From positions 1 to 64,000 of the forward strand of contig JAFLEH010000017.1 in NCBI GenBank assembly GCA_017301995.1: a DNA stretch of 64,000 bases. The letters run 5' to 3'. This stretch comes from Verrucomicrobiota bacterium. GTDB taxonomy: Bacteria > Verrucomicrobiota > Verrucomicrobiia > Verrucomicrobiales > Akkermansiaceae. The translations under genes and the position numbers were made by a program. This document shows, in pieces, positions 42,189-49,859 of this stretch (position 1 is its first letter; the number at the start of each line of letters is the position of its first letter). Under the pieces are notes generated by a model. The model made no database searches and was not told the origin of the DNA. It saw only the letters and a list, made by a program, of their open reading frames with translations.

Positions 42189-43271
42189 TCACGCCAAGGT
42201 TTCTCCTTTGAGGAGCCTGGGCAGGAGGACTGCGGACGCCGGGTGACCGCCGGCGAGAGATTCCTGGGCGGCTTTGGCGAGGCGGCGCAGCAGGCGATCG
42301 CCGAGGTCGTAGCGTTCGGGCAGCGGGCTGAGCCGTTCGACCGCCGGATCGTTGCTCAGATAGACGATTGATAGGTCGCGCGGGACGCGCAGGCCGCGGT
42401 GGAGCAAATGGGGTAGCGCTGTTAGGATGTGGTGCTGGTTCACCACGAGCAGCGCGTCAGGCCGCCCGGCGGACGGGACGATCTGGTGGTCGAGTGTGTC
42501 GATGAGGCGGGACCGGTTGAAATCGTGCTTGAGGATGACCGGCGGCGGGGCGCCGGCACGGGCGAGTTCCTCCCCGACCGCGGCGATGACGGCGCTGTCA
42601 CCGGCGAGGTGGGTGCGGTGGACGAGTACCGCCAGTTTCCGATGGCCTCGGGCGAGGCAGCGGCCGGTGGCGTGGCGCGCGACGGCGCGGAAATCCACGT
42701 CCACATGGGGCAGATCGATTCCGGGAAACACGGTGCCGAAAACGATGGCCTTCAGTTTCAGTCCGGCGGCGGCCTGTTGGACGGAGCGGGGCATTTTGTG
42801 GAGGATCCACACGGTGGGCGGCGCGTCCTTTGCCCAGCGCCGGAGCGAAACGGTGGGGTCGGATTCCTCGGCGAGTCGGGCGGCTTCGCGAACGTGAACC
42901 TGGGTACCCTGGTTTCCCAACAGTTCGCGGAGTACCGCGAGGTGTTCCAACAACAGCGGGCTCTCGCGGAGGCTGGGGGTTAGAATGACCACCTGGCCCG
43001 CGGCAGGATTCGGGTTGGTTCTTTTCGCGGGCGCGGCAACCATCCGCCCGCTGCGGGTGGAACTGGGCGAGCCGATCACCCCCTCGGCGGCCAGCGATTT
43101 CAGGGCGCCGCGCAAGGTGGTGCGGCTGACGAAATACTCCTCGGCCAGCCGTCGTTCGGACGGGAGCGAAGTTTGCCATTCCCCATCGGCGATGCGGGCG
43201 CGGATGAGGTCGGAAAGCTGGCCGGATTTGGATTTCGGGCGGTTTGGCACGGTTTGCGGCGGCGACTCCAT
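42189..43271 (-). CDS. GntR-type regulator with LacI-like sugar-binding domain
   Basis: 360-residue transcription factor. The N-terminal about 75 residues hold a GntR winged helix (SGQLSDLIRARIADGEWQTSLPSERRLAEEYFVSRTTLRGALKSL region), and the rest is a periplasmic-binding-protein-like sensor of the LacI/GalR kind (VILTPSLRESPLLLEH, LARGHRKLAVLVHRTH, DALLVVNQHHILTALP, SIVYLSNDP). It is thus an AraR-type hybrid. It diverges from a PfkB sugar kinase gene with 143 bases between starts, so it likely controls that gene in response to a sugar or sugar acid. The start used (MESPPQTVPNRP) is supported by absence of likeness upstream. Confidence 0.85.
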   Translation of the reverse strand: MESPPQTVPNRPKSKSGQLSDLIRARIADGEWQTSLPSERRLAEEYFVSRTTLRGALKSLAAEGVIGSPSSTRSGRMVAAPAKRTNPNPAAGQVVILTPSLRESPLLLEHLAVLRELLGNQGTQVHVREAARLAEESDPTVSLRRWAKDAPPTVWILHKMPRSVQQAAAGLKLKAIVFGTVFPGIDLPHVDVDFRAVARHATGRCLARGHRKLAVLVHRTHLAGDSAVIAAVGEELARAGAPPPVILKHDFNRSRLIDTLDHQIVPSAGRPDALLVVNQHHILTALPHLLHRGLRVPRDLSIVYLSNDPAVERLSPLPERYDLGDRLLRRLAKAAQESLAGGHPASAVLLPRLLKGETLA

Positions 43272-43414
43272 GAATAGGGCCGCTCGGGCGGGCCGGATCA
43301 AGCCGAAACCGCGGTGAATTTGGGTGATCGCATCCCTTGACATGGCTGGACGCATGCGCTAACCCGCCACCTGCTCGCCTCAGGCGGGCAGCGAACCCCA
43401 AACCACACTCTGCC

Positions 43415-44512
43415 ATGTCCCTGACCATCAAACCGAAATCCGACTGCGCGTTCGACCAAATCTCCCTCGGCGAAATCATGCTCCGCCTCGATCCCGGCGA
43501 GGGCCGCATCCGCACCGCGCGCACGTTTGCCGCGTGGGAAGGCGGCGGGGAATACAACACCTCCCGCGGGCTCAGGAAATGTTTCGGATGCAAGACGGCG
43601 GTTCTAACCGCTCTGGTGGACAACGAGATCGGCCACCTGATTGAGGACTTCATCATGCAGGGCGGCGTGGCCACCGATTTCATCCAATGGCGTGGCGATG
43701 ACGGCATCGGCAGGACGGTTAGAAACGGGCTGAATTTCACCGAGCGCGGGTTCGGCATCCGCGGCGCGGTGGGCAATCCCGACCGCGGCAACACGGCGGC
43801 CTCGCAACTGAAACCCGGCGATTTCGATTTCGAGCACATTTTCGGCACCCTCGGCGCGCGCTGGTTCCACACCGGCGGGATTTTCGCCGCTCTATCCGAA
43901 ACTACGGCGGCGCTCACCATCGAGGCGGTCAAGGCGGCCAAGAAACACGGCACCATCGTTTCCTACGACCTCAACTACCGCCCGTCGCTTTGGAAAACCA
44001 TCGGCGGACTGGAGAAAGCGCGCGAGGTGAACCGCGAGATCGCCCGCCACGTGGACGTGATGATCGGCAACGAGGAGGATTTCACCGCCTCGCTCGGCTT
44101 TGAGGTAGAGGGCGTGGACCATAACATTTCCGCGATCGAAACCGACGCCTTCAAGCGGATGATCGAAACCGCGGTGAAGGAGTTCCCCAACTTCAAGGTG
44201 GCCGCCACGACGCTGCGCCGCGTGATCACCGCCACCAAGAACGATTGGTCGGCCATCCTCTGGCACGACGGCCGGTTCCACGAAAGCCGGCAGTTCCCCG
44301 AGCTGGAGATCCTCGACCGCGTGGGCGGCGGCGATTCGTTCGCGTCCGGCCTGCAGTTCGGTTTCCTCGAGTTCAACGACGCGCAAAAAGCCGTCGAATA
44401 CGGTGCGGCCCATGGCGCGCTGGCGTCCACCACACCCGGCGATACCTCGATGGCCACCCGCAAGGAGGTCGAGAAGCAAATCTCCGGCGGCGGCGCGCGG
44501 GTGGTTAGGTGA
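43415..44512 (+). CDS. PfkB-family sugar kinase, probably 2-keto-3-deoxygluconate kinase-like
   Basis: 365-residue ribokinase-family enzyme. It starts FDQISLGEIMLRLDPGEGRIRTARTF, a sequence typical of KDG kinase-like members, and has the ATP and catalytic motif DRVGGGDSFASGLQFGF (base Asp307). KDG kinase phosphorylates 2-dehydro-3-deoxygluconate to KDPG for the Entner-Doudoroff route and uronate use. No aldolase or uronate isomerase lies nearby, so the substrate is inferred only. It is probably regulated by the divergent GntR-LacI hybrid. A TTGACA at 43,337 lies in the upstream region but its -10 partner is weak. Confidence 0.82.
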   Translation: MSLTIKPKSDCAFDQISLGEIMLRLDPGEGRIRTARTFAAWEGGGEYNTSRGLRKCFGCKTAVLTALVDNEIGHLIEDFIMQGGVATDFIQWRGDDGIGRTVRNGLNFTERGFGIRGAVGNPDRGNTAASQLKPGDFDFEHIFGTLGARWFHTGGIFAALSETTAALTIEAVKAAKKHGTIVSYDLNYRPSLWKTIGGLEKAREVNREIARHVDVMIGNEEDFTASLGFEVEGVDHNISAIETDAFKRMIETAVKEFPNFKVAATTLRRVITATKNDWSAILWHDGRFHESRQFPELEILDRVGGGDSFASGLQFGFLEFNDAQKAVEYGAAHGALASTTPGDTSMATRKEVEKQISGGGARVVR

Positions 44513-44755
44513 TCCTCAATGGGACGATGGAACCGCAACCGGAGCGGAGAAGTTCCATAAGGTTCAACTTTTCTCTCAGAGACTATTTGTTCATGGCCTT
44601 TGCTTGTTCAGGGGTTGGAAATTGAGAACCCTGGAGCCGTGTGATGTCTGGTTGAGGGCATGGAGGTTAGGAGAGCAGCAGGTGTTCGTCTGCTGAATTT
44701 CCTAACATTAATCCGCCGTTCCGCCTCGACGCCCCACCGTTGCCAGTGTTCAGCG

Positions 44756-45529
44756 TTACCAAAGTCCGTATTTGCCGTAGGCCATGACGTAGAGGCCCAT
44801 CAGGAGGTTGGCGGTGGCGTGCATGACCACGCAGGCGCCGAGGTTTTTGCTCCACACGCAGAGGCCGTAGGTGATGGACCCGTAAACCAAGGCGCCGGCG
44901 TAGTCCACCGGGTCGTGCGCGAGCATGAACGCGCCGGTGACGATCGCGTAGGACCGCCAATCGGCCCGGCCGAAGGGCTGCTTCCAGTAGTCGCCTTCCC
45001 AATCGCACACGAAGCGCATCAGGAAGCCCCGCCAGAAGATCTCTTCCGCCAGGGCCACGATCACCGCAGCCCGGAAAAACCGCATGCCCAGTGATCCCCA
45101 GTAGGCCAGCGGGTGTTGGAAAAGACCGGGGTCAAAACCGTCGCGCCGGGCCTGGACTCCCAACCATCCCAGCCACCCGCCGGGTGTTCCGGTTAGCCCG
45201 AGCGCGTCGTACAACGTGGTCGGAAGCAACCAGAAACCGATCCCCACGGCCCCGGCGACAACGCCGACGAGGCTCCAGCGCCAGGACCAGTCGAAACGGA
45301 ACACCCGCCAGTAGCGGGCGAGCAGGATGGCGGTCACGACCGTTTGGATCGGATAGATGATTTGCGCCGGCGACTGCCGCCACCACGGGGCGTCCGGGTG
45401 TTTCCATCCGACCGCCGAAGCCAGCAGTTGGAGCGCGATCATGAAGCCCATGAACACCGCCAGCGGCAGCACGTGGGCGCGGGTGAGCAGGGCTGGATCG
45501 GTCGGGGAGGATGAACGGGCCGGGTTCAT
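44756..45529 (-). CDS. CPBP/CAAX-type intramembrane metalloprotease
   Basis: 257-residue integral membrane protein with about six to eight helices. The CPBP (Abi) active-site motifs are EEIFWRGFL (Glu162, Glu163, Arg167), FMLAHDPVDY (His205) and HATANLLMG (His237, Asn241). Such proteins are site-2-like glutamate proteases; bacterial members cut signal-like or bacteriocin peptides or act in exosortase-linked processing. Its start is only four bases past the stop of the aminotransferase gene on the same strand, so the two are probably cotranscribed. The 243-base region downstream to kdgK-like gene end holds no gene I can support, only a small AGCAG/CTGCT dyad. Confidence 0.85.
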   Translation of the reverse strand: MNPARSSSPTDPALLTRAHVLPLAVFMGFMIALQLLASAVGWKHPDAPWWRQSPAQIIYPIQTVVTAILLARYWRVFRFDWSWRWSLVGVVAGAVGIGFWLLPTTLYDALGLTGTPGGWLGWLGVQARRDGFDPGLFQHPLAYWGSLGMRFFRAAVIVALAEEIFWRGFLMRFVCDWEGDYWKQPFGRADWRSYAIVTGAFMLAHDPVDYAGALVYGSITYGLCVWSKNLGACVVMHATANLLMGLYVMAYGKYGLW

Positions 45530-45532
45530 GGC

Positions 45533-46699
45533 TCAGAGGCTCCCGACGTAGCGCTCCATCCGCTCCATCGCGGTCCGCAGGTCGGTTAGGGCGGTGGCGT
45601 AGCAGCAGCGGAGGAAGCCCTCGCCGGATGGGCCGAACGCGCTTCCCGGCACGGCGGCCACGCCTTCCGCGTCCAACAGGCCGAGCGCGAACTCCTTGCT
45701 GCCCCGGCCGGTCTTGCGGATGTCCGGAAACACGTAGAACGCGCCGCCGGGGGTGTGGCAGTCCAACCCGATTTCGTTGAGCCGTTTCACCAGGAAATCG
45801 CGCCGCTGGTGGTAGCTGTCGCGCATCGCCCGCATCGAGGGCGCGCCGTGTTCCAGCGCCTCGATCGCGGCGTTCTGGCTCATGATCGGCGCGCACAACA
45901 TCGCGTATTGATGGATTTTCATCATCGCCTCGATGATCGGCTGCGGCGCGCAGGCATAACCTAACCGGAATCCGGTCATCGCGAAGGCCTTGGAAAACCC
46001 GTGCAGCAGGATCGTCCGTTCCCGCATGCCCGGAAGCGACGCGATCGAGATATGTTTTTCTCCGTCATATCTCAGCTCGCTGTAGATTTCGTCGGTGAGG
46101 ACGATCAGGTCGTGCTGGATCGCGAGGCGGGCGATGCCCTCCAGATCGGCGAGGCTGGCGACCGCACCGGTGGGATTGGTGGGGAAATTGAGCATCAGCA
46201 CGCGGGTGCGCGGCGTGATGGCGGCGGCGAGCGCCTCGGGCTTGAGCGAAAAGGCGTCGGCCTTGTGGGTTTCCACGGCGACGGACTTGCCGTGGGCGAG
46301 GGCGATGCTCGGGCTGTAGGAAACGTAGCAGGGTTCGTGGAAAACCACCTCGTCGCCGGGGTTGAGCAGCGCGCGCAGGGCGAGGTCGATGGCCTCCGAG
46401 ACGCCGACAGTGACGAGCACCTCGCGGGCGGGATCGTAGTCCACCTCGAAAAACGACGAAACGTAGCGGCTGATGGATTTGCGCAGCGAGAGCAGTCCGA
46501 GGTTGGAGGTGTAGGTGGTCTGGCCTTTTTCCAGCGAGTAGATGGCGGCCTCCCGGATATGCCACGGGGTGGTGAAATCCGGCTCGCCGACGCCGAGGGA
46601 GATGATGCCCTCGCGCCCTTGGACGAGTTCAAAGAAGTCGCGGATCCCCGAGCGGGGGATCGCGGCCACATTGCGGGCGATTTTCGCTTGATAGTCCAT
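45533..46699 (-). CDS. Class I PLP-dependent aminotransferase
   Basis: 388-residue fold type I aminotransferase. The PLP lysine is Lys237 in HGFSKAFAMTGFRLGY, with the aspartate in LTDEIYSELRY pairing the ring nitrogen and FPTNPTGAV contacting the cofactor; the C-terminal arginine is in the 'FLRCCYATALTDL' stretch. Its composition fits the aspartate/aromatic aminotransferase subgroup (AAT If), and substrate cannot be chosen. The ATG giving MDYQAKIARNVAAIPRSGI is preferred over an upstream 20-codon extension. It runs into the CPBP protease gene. Confidence 0.92.
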   Translation of the reverse strand: MDYQAKIARNVAAIPRSGIRDFFELVQGREGIISLGVGEPDFTTPWHIREAAIYSLEKGQTTYTSNLGLLSLRKSISRYVSSFFEVDYDPAREVLVTVGVSEAIDLALRALLNPGDEVVFHEPCYVSYSPSIALAHGKSVAVETHKADAFSLKPEALAAAITPRTRVLMLNFPTNPTGAVASLADLEGIARLAIQHDLIVLTDEIYSELRYDGEKHISIASLPGMRERTILLHGFSKAFAMTGFRLGYACAPQPIIEAMMKIHQYAMLCAPIMSQNAAIEALEHGAPSMRAMRDSYHQRRDFLVKRLNEIGLDCHTPGGAFYVFPDIRKTGRGSKEFALGLLDAEGVAAVPGSAFGPSGEGFLRCCYATALTDLRTAMERMERYVGSL

Positions 46700-46843
46700 A
46701 AGGCGGAGTCCCGGGCGGCCGAGGAACGCGGGGTGGCGCGGGGTGGGGGAGCGTGCCACGGGGCCGGGGAGTCTTTCAAGCCCGAATTCCGCCGGAAAAT
46801 GGCAGTGGCGCCGTGAGACGGCACGATTTCGCGGAAAATAGGT

Positions 46844-46872
46844 TTGACGGCGGCGGTCGTGCTTGTTAGCAA
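46844..46872 (+). promoter_or_regulatory. Candidate promoter immediately upstream of a lipoprotein gene
   Basis: TTGACG and TAGCAA with 17-base spacing place the expected start of transcription at about the ATG of the lipoprotein gene (46,879). The -10 is weak (three of six). It is listed because the same geometry occurs before 15,081. Confidence 0.3.
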
Positions 46873-46878
46873 GGCCCC

Positions 46879-48285
46879 ATGAAGCGCAAAGCGATGATGC
46901 TGGCGGTGGCCGTGACCGGATTGGTCGCGTCCGGATGTTTGGAAGACGAGAAACAGTCCGAAAAGATCAAGGAACTGGAACGGACGGTGAAAGTGCTGGA
47001 AACGGAAAACCGTGATCTGGCGGACGAACTCGAAAAGGAAATCGAAAAAGGCGCACCGCGGGAATTGGCCGGACTGCGGGACGAAGTCAAAACGCTCAAC
47101 CGGACGATCGGCCAGTTGCAGGCGAAGGCCGACCAATTTGACAGCATGAAGCGGGACTACGACCGGCTGAAATCGCGCGCGGACCAGATGGCGGCGAGGC
47201 CTGCCGCCACCGCCTCCAAGCCGCCGCCGGCCGGCCCGGAAAATGCGGGCAAAGCCCCGGCCGCGACCGGTGCGGCCGCCGGGTTGTTGGATGCCGAAGG
47301 GAAGGTCAAGTCGGCGGTCGCCGACGCGGTGGTGCTGATCGAAGGGGACCAATCGGTGGGCAGTGGCTTTCTCGGGAAGGACGACGGGGTGGTCTATCTC
47401 TACACCGCGGCGCACGTGATTTCCGGCAACAACCGTCTAACCATCAAGAACACCGCCGGGACGAAGTTCACGAAATTCGGCAAAATGGAGGTCGCCTTGG
47501 ACGCGGACCTGGTGAGGATCCGCATCGACGAGGAGGTGGCAAACACCCTGGAAGTCGCAAAAGCCGGCGAGGGCGCCGAGCTGAACACGGCGATCGCCGC
47601 TTTGGGCAACGGCGGCGGTGGCGGCGTCGTGGCCGTGGAACAGGGGCAGATTCTGGGCAGCAGCGGCAGCCAGATCGAAATCGACGCGGGCGTGATCCAG
47701 GGAAACAGCGGCGGTCCGGTGCTGGTGGTGGAGACCGGCAAAGTGGTGGGCGTGGTCACCCACCTGACCGCCGGCCGCAGTGACATGTGGGCGGAAGGCA
47801 CCCGCCAAGCCGAGGTCCGGAGGTTCGCCTGCCGTGTCAACGTGGACCGGAAATGGACGGAAATGGCGGTTTCCGCATTCCTCTCCGACGGAAGAAAGGT
47901 CTCGGCCTATGACGAAATGACGCTGTTGGGCTTCGCGTTCGCCCGTTTGGAGGGCGGTCAGATGGGGCTCCGCTACAACCCGATGCGCTACGGAACCCGG
48001 ACACCCTTGCAGATTTTCGAGAGAAACAAGAACGTCCCGGTCGTGAAGGAGCTGATCGATTTCAACAGCGGCCTCGAATCCGGCCGGGTCAAGCTCGGGC
48101 AGGTGGATCGCCAGAAAAAGATCGCCTCGCTGATGGCGAGCATGAAGTTCCAGATCGAGCAGACCGCGGGCCAGATCAAGCCGGACGAACTCAATCCCTA
48201 TCATAAAAAGATGGCTCACGAAGGAATCAAGGCGCGACAGGAGTGCGTGAGCGATCTGACATCCGTGCTCGCCGGCATGCGCTGA
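46879..48285 (+). CDS. Trypsin-like lipoprotein with coiled-coil stem
   Basis: 468-residue exported protein. A lipobox (LVASGC, Cys20) predicts lipid attachment; residues about 23-105 form a coiled coil (EKIKELERTVKVLETENRDLADEL region) and a Pro/Ala linker follows. The protease domain (about 140-310) has His179 in YTAAHVIS, Asp210 in DADLVRI and Ser277 in QGNSGGPV, so the triad looks intact. The C-terminal 150 residues are helical without a recognised domain; there is no PDZ. It is probably tethered to a membrane on a stalk, acting in the periplasm; the substrate is unknown. It converges on acpS with 19 bases between, where a small perfect hairpin lies. Confidence 0.83.
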   Translation: MKRKAMMLAVAVTGLVASGCLEDEKQSEKIKELERTVKVLETENRDLADELEKEIEKGAPRELAGLRDEVKTLNRTIGQLQAKADQFDSMKRDYDRLKSRADQMAARPAATASKPPPAGPENAGKAPAATGAAAGLLDAEGKVKSAVADAVVLIEGDQSVGSGFLGKDDGVVYLYTAAHVISGNNRLTIKNTAGTKFTKFGKMEVALDADLVRIRIDEEVANTLEVAKAGEGAELNTAIAALGNGGGGGVVAVEQGQILGSSGSQIEIDAGVIQGNSGGPVLVVETGKVVGVVTHLTAGRSDMWAEGTRQAEVRRFACRVNVDRKWTEMAVSAFLSDGRKVSAYDEMTLLGFAFARLEGGQMGLRYNPMRYGTRTPLQIFERNKNVPVVKELIDFNSGLESGRVKLGQVDRQKKIASLMASMKFQIEQTAGQIKPDELNPYHKKMAHEGIKARQECVSDLTSVLAGMR

Positions 48286-48298
48286 TCCGTGTCGGATC
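48284..48298. terminator. Small hairpin between convergent genes
   Basis: GATCCG and CGGATC pair perfectly around a three-base loop, overlapping the stop of the lipoprotein gene and facing acpS. There is no T-run, so intrinsic termination is uncertain; it may be only a structural element. Confidence 0.3.
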
Positions 48299-48304
48299 CC
48301 GCAT

Positions 48305-48685
48305 CTATCCGACCGCCACCGCGTTTGCCGCGGCGTAGCGGGCGGTGTGGGTGAGGCTCACCAGCACGCGGGAAATGCCGTGTTCCGCCGCGTAGGCCGC
48401 CGCCGCGCCGTGCAGCGCGATCTCCGGCGCGCCGGACGCGGTGTGGCAAACCTCGATGTCGGTTAGAGCGGCGTGTTTCCCGATCCCCGTGCCGAACGCT
48501 TTGGCCACGGCTTCTTTGGCGGCGAACCGCGCGGCCAGGTGGATCGCGGGATCGGTGTGGGCCATGCAGTAGTCGCGCTCGGCGGGGGTGAAAACCCGTT
48601 TCAGGAAGGCGTCGCCAAGTTTCCCAAGGCTGGCGGCGATCCGCTCCACCTCGACCACGTCGATGCCGATGCCGTGAAGGTTCAT
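48305..48685 (-). CDS. acpS: Holo-[acyl-carrier-protein] synthase
   Basis: 126-residue enzyme that attaches 4'-phosphopantetheine from CoA to acyl carrier protein. Motifs are GIGIDVVEVERI (magnesium-binding Asp), FTPAERDYC and ARFAAKEAVAKAFGTG, plus a C-terminal VSLTHTARYAAANAVA. The ATG gives the typical length and lies within the stop of pdxJ (four-base overlap). The pdxJ-acpS pair is widely conserved in bacteria. Confidence 0.96.
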   Translation of the reverse strand: MNLHGIGIDVVEVERIAASLGKLGDAFLKRVFTPAERDYCMAHTDPAIHLAARFAAKEAVAKAFGTGIGKHAALTDIEVCHTASGAPEIALHGAAAAYAAEHGISRVLVSLTHTARYAAANAVAVG

Positions 48686-49434
48686 GGCTGTTCGGGATAG
48701 GCGGCCATCAGCGATTTCATCCGGCGCACCGATTCGGTTAGCCCGGTGCGCAGTGCCAGGGCGATGATGCTGTGGCCGATGTTCAGCTCGGCCAGATGAG
48801 GGATTGTTAGGACATCCGCGATGTTGGTGTAGTTGATCCCGTGGCCGGCGTTGACCTGGAGCCCCGCCGCATGGGCGTGTGCGGCGGCGGCCGCAAGCCG
48901 CGCCGTTTCCTCCGACCGGGCGGCCGGCAGCGCGTTGGCGAAACATCCGGTGTGGAGTTCGATCATCGGAGCCCCGGCGGCCACCGCGGCGTCCACCTGG
49001 CGTAGGTCGGGGTCGATGAACAGGCTCACCCTGATGCCGGCGTCGGTTAGGACGGTCACCGCATCCTTGGTGGAGGAAAAACGCGCGACCACATCGAGTC
49101 CGCCCTCGGTGGTGATTTCCTGCCGGGTTTCAGGCACCAGGCAGGCGAAATCCGGCTTGAGCCTGCGGGCGATGTCCAACATTTCCGGGGTCACGCCCAT
49201 TTCGAAATTCAGCGGCAGCGGCACCTCGGCGCGGATCCGGAAGGCATCCGCGTCCTGCATGTGGCGGCGGTCGCCCCGCACGTGAACCGTCAGCGAGTCG
49301 GCCCCGCCGGCCATGGCGTCGAACGCCGCCTCCAGCGGCGACGGTTCGGCATTGTGAGCCTCCGGCGCATGCGCGTAACGCGCCTGCCGGAGGGTTGCGA
49401 TGTGGTCGATGTTGACGCCGAGAAGCAGGGGCAT
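48682..49434 (-). CDS. pdxJ: Pyridoxine 5'-phosphate synthase
   Basis: 250-residue TIM-barrel enzyme that condenses 1-deoxyxylulose 5-phosphate with 3-amino-2-oxopropyl phosphate to pyridoxine phosphate. It starts LGVNIDHIATLRQAR and contains DSLTVHVRGDRRHMQD, NFEMGVTPEMLDIA, CLVPETRQEITTEGG, ELHTGCFAN and NAGHGINYTNI, all conserved. It is cotranslated with acpS. The neighbouring insertion sequence lies 58 bases upstream of its start, so its natural promoter may have been altered or displaced. Confidence 0.97.
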   Translation of the reverse strand: MPLLLGVNIDHIATLRQARYAHAPEAHNAEPSPLEAAFDAMAGGADSLTVHVRGDRRHMQDADAFRIRAEVPLPLNFEMGVTPEMLDIARRLKPDFACLVPETRQEITTEGGLDVVARFSSTKDAVTVLTDAGIRVSLFIDPDLRQVDAAVAAGAPMIELHTGCFANALPAARSEETARLAAAAAHAHAAGLQVNAGHGINYTNIADVLTIPHLAELNIGHSIIALALRTGLTESVRRMKSLMAAYPEQP

Positions 49435-49491
49435 GCCCGGAGAATCGGAACTCCGGGCCCGGGAAGCAAGAAGGTTTTTGGGAGGGGGCGT

Positions 49492-49515
49492 AGCCGCGCT
49501 CGTGAGAGCGTGGCC
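49492..49515. repeat. 24-bp palindromic element, copy A (left of the IS)
   Basis: An imperfect palindrome centred on CTCGTGAGAG that ends exactly where the left terminal repeat of the insertion sequence starts. It is identical over 24 bases to copy B right of the IS and similar to parts of the longer copies at 51,475 and 57,092. Confidence 0.8.
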
Positions 49516-49577
49516 CTGGAGTTTGGTTCTTTCTAGATCGGTGATCTAGTTTTTCGCGATTTTACTTAAATTTCCGG

Positions 49578-49605
49578 TTGCCATTCGGGAATTTTGGTCT
49601 AGTAT
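49578..49605 (+). promoter_or_regulatory. Candidate IS promoter
   Basis: TTGCCA at 49,578 and TAGTAT at 49,600 are spaced by 16 bases in the AT-rich left end, upstream of the AbrB-like gene. Match to consensus is moderate. Confidence 0.35.
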
Positions 49606-49643
49606 ATGCGCTAGAGCTTAAGCCGATCAACCACCACACCGCC

Positions 49644-49859
49644 ATGGGATACCCAACCAAAGTCCAACTCATCCGCCGCAAAAAGGGCGCCGACCAGTAT
49701 TACATCAACTTCCCCACCGCCGTCGCCGAGGCCATGGAGTTCCAAAAAGGCGAGACCATCGAGTGGATCATCGAGGACAAGGCCAACATCATCGCCCATC
49801 GTCCGGTGGTGCCGCCCTCCCCGGTGACCATTGAAAAAAAAACGACTCGCCGCTCCTGA
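49644..49859 (+). CDS. AbrB-like DNA-binding domain protein (IS leader ORF)
   Basis: 71-residue protein with the swapped-hairpin SpoVT/AbrB pattern: MGYPTKVQLIRRKKGADQYY, then INFPTAVAEAMEFQKGETIEW and a final strand. Such domains act as antitoxins or transition-state regulators; here it is the first gene of an insertion sequence. It ends with a Lys/Arg-rich tail encoded after a run of nine A (49,834-49,842). A -1 slip on that run would join its first 66 residues to the transposase, replacing the last residues. It may therefore be the DNA-binding head of the transposase or a separate repressor. Confidence 0.82.
   Translation: MGYPTKVQLIRRKKGADQYYINFPTAVAEAMEFQKGETIEWIIEDKANIIAHRPVVPPSPVTIEKKTTRRS

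Noticed and set aside
42598..43956. Minus-strand open frame (452 codons) spanning regulator and kinase
   Set aside because: It overlaps two recognisable genes and shows no family likeness.
44513..44755. Small RNA or small gene in the AT-richer gap
   Set aside because: Only a weak AGCAG/CTGCT dyad is seen, with no T-run, promoter pair or coding-like frame.
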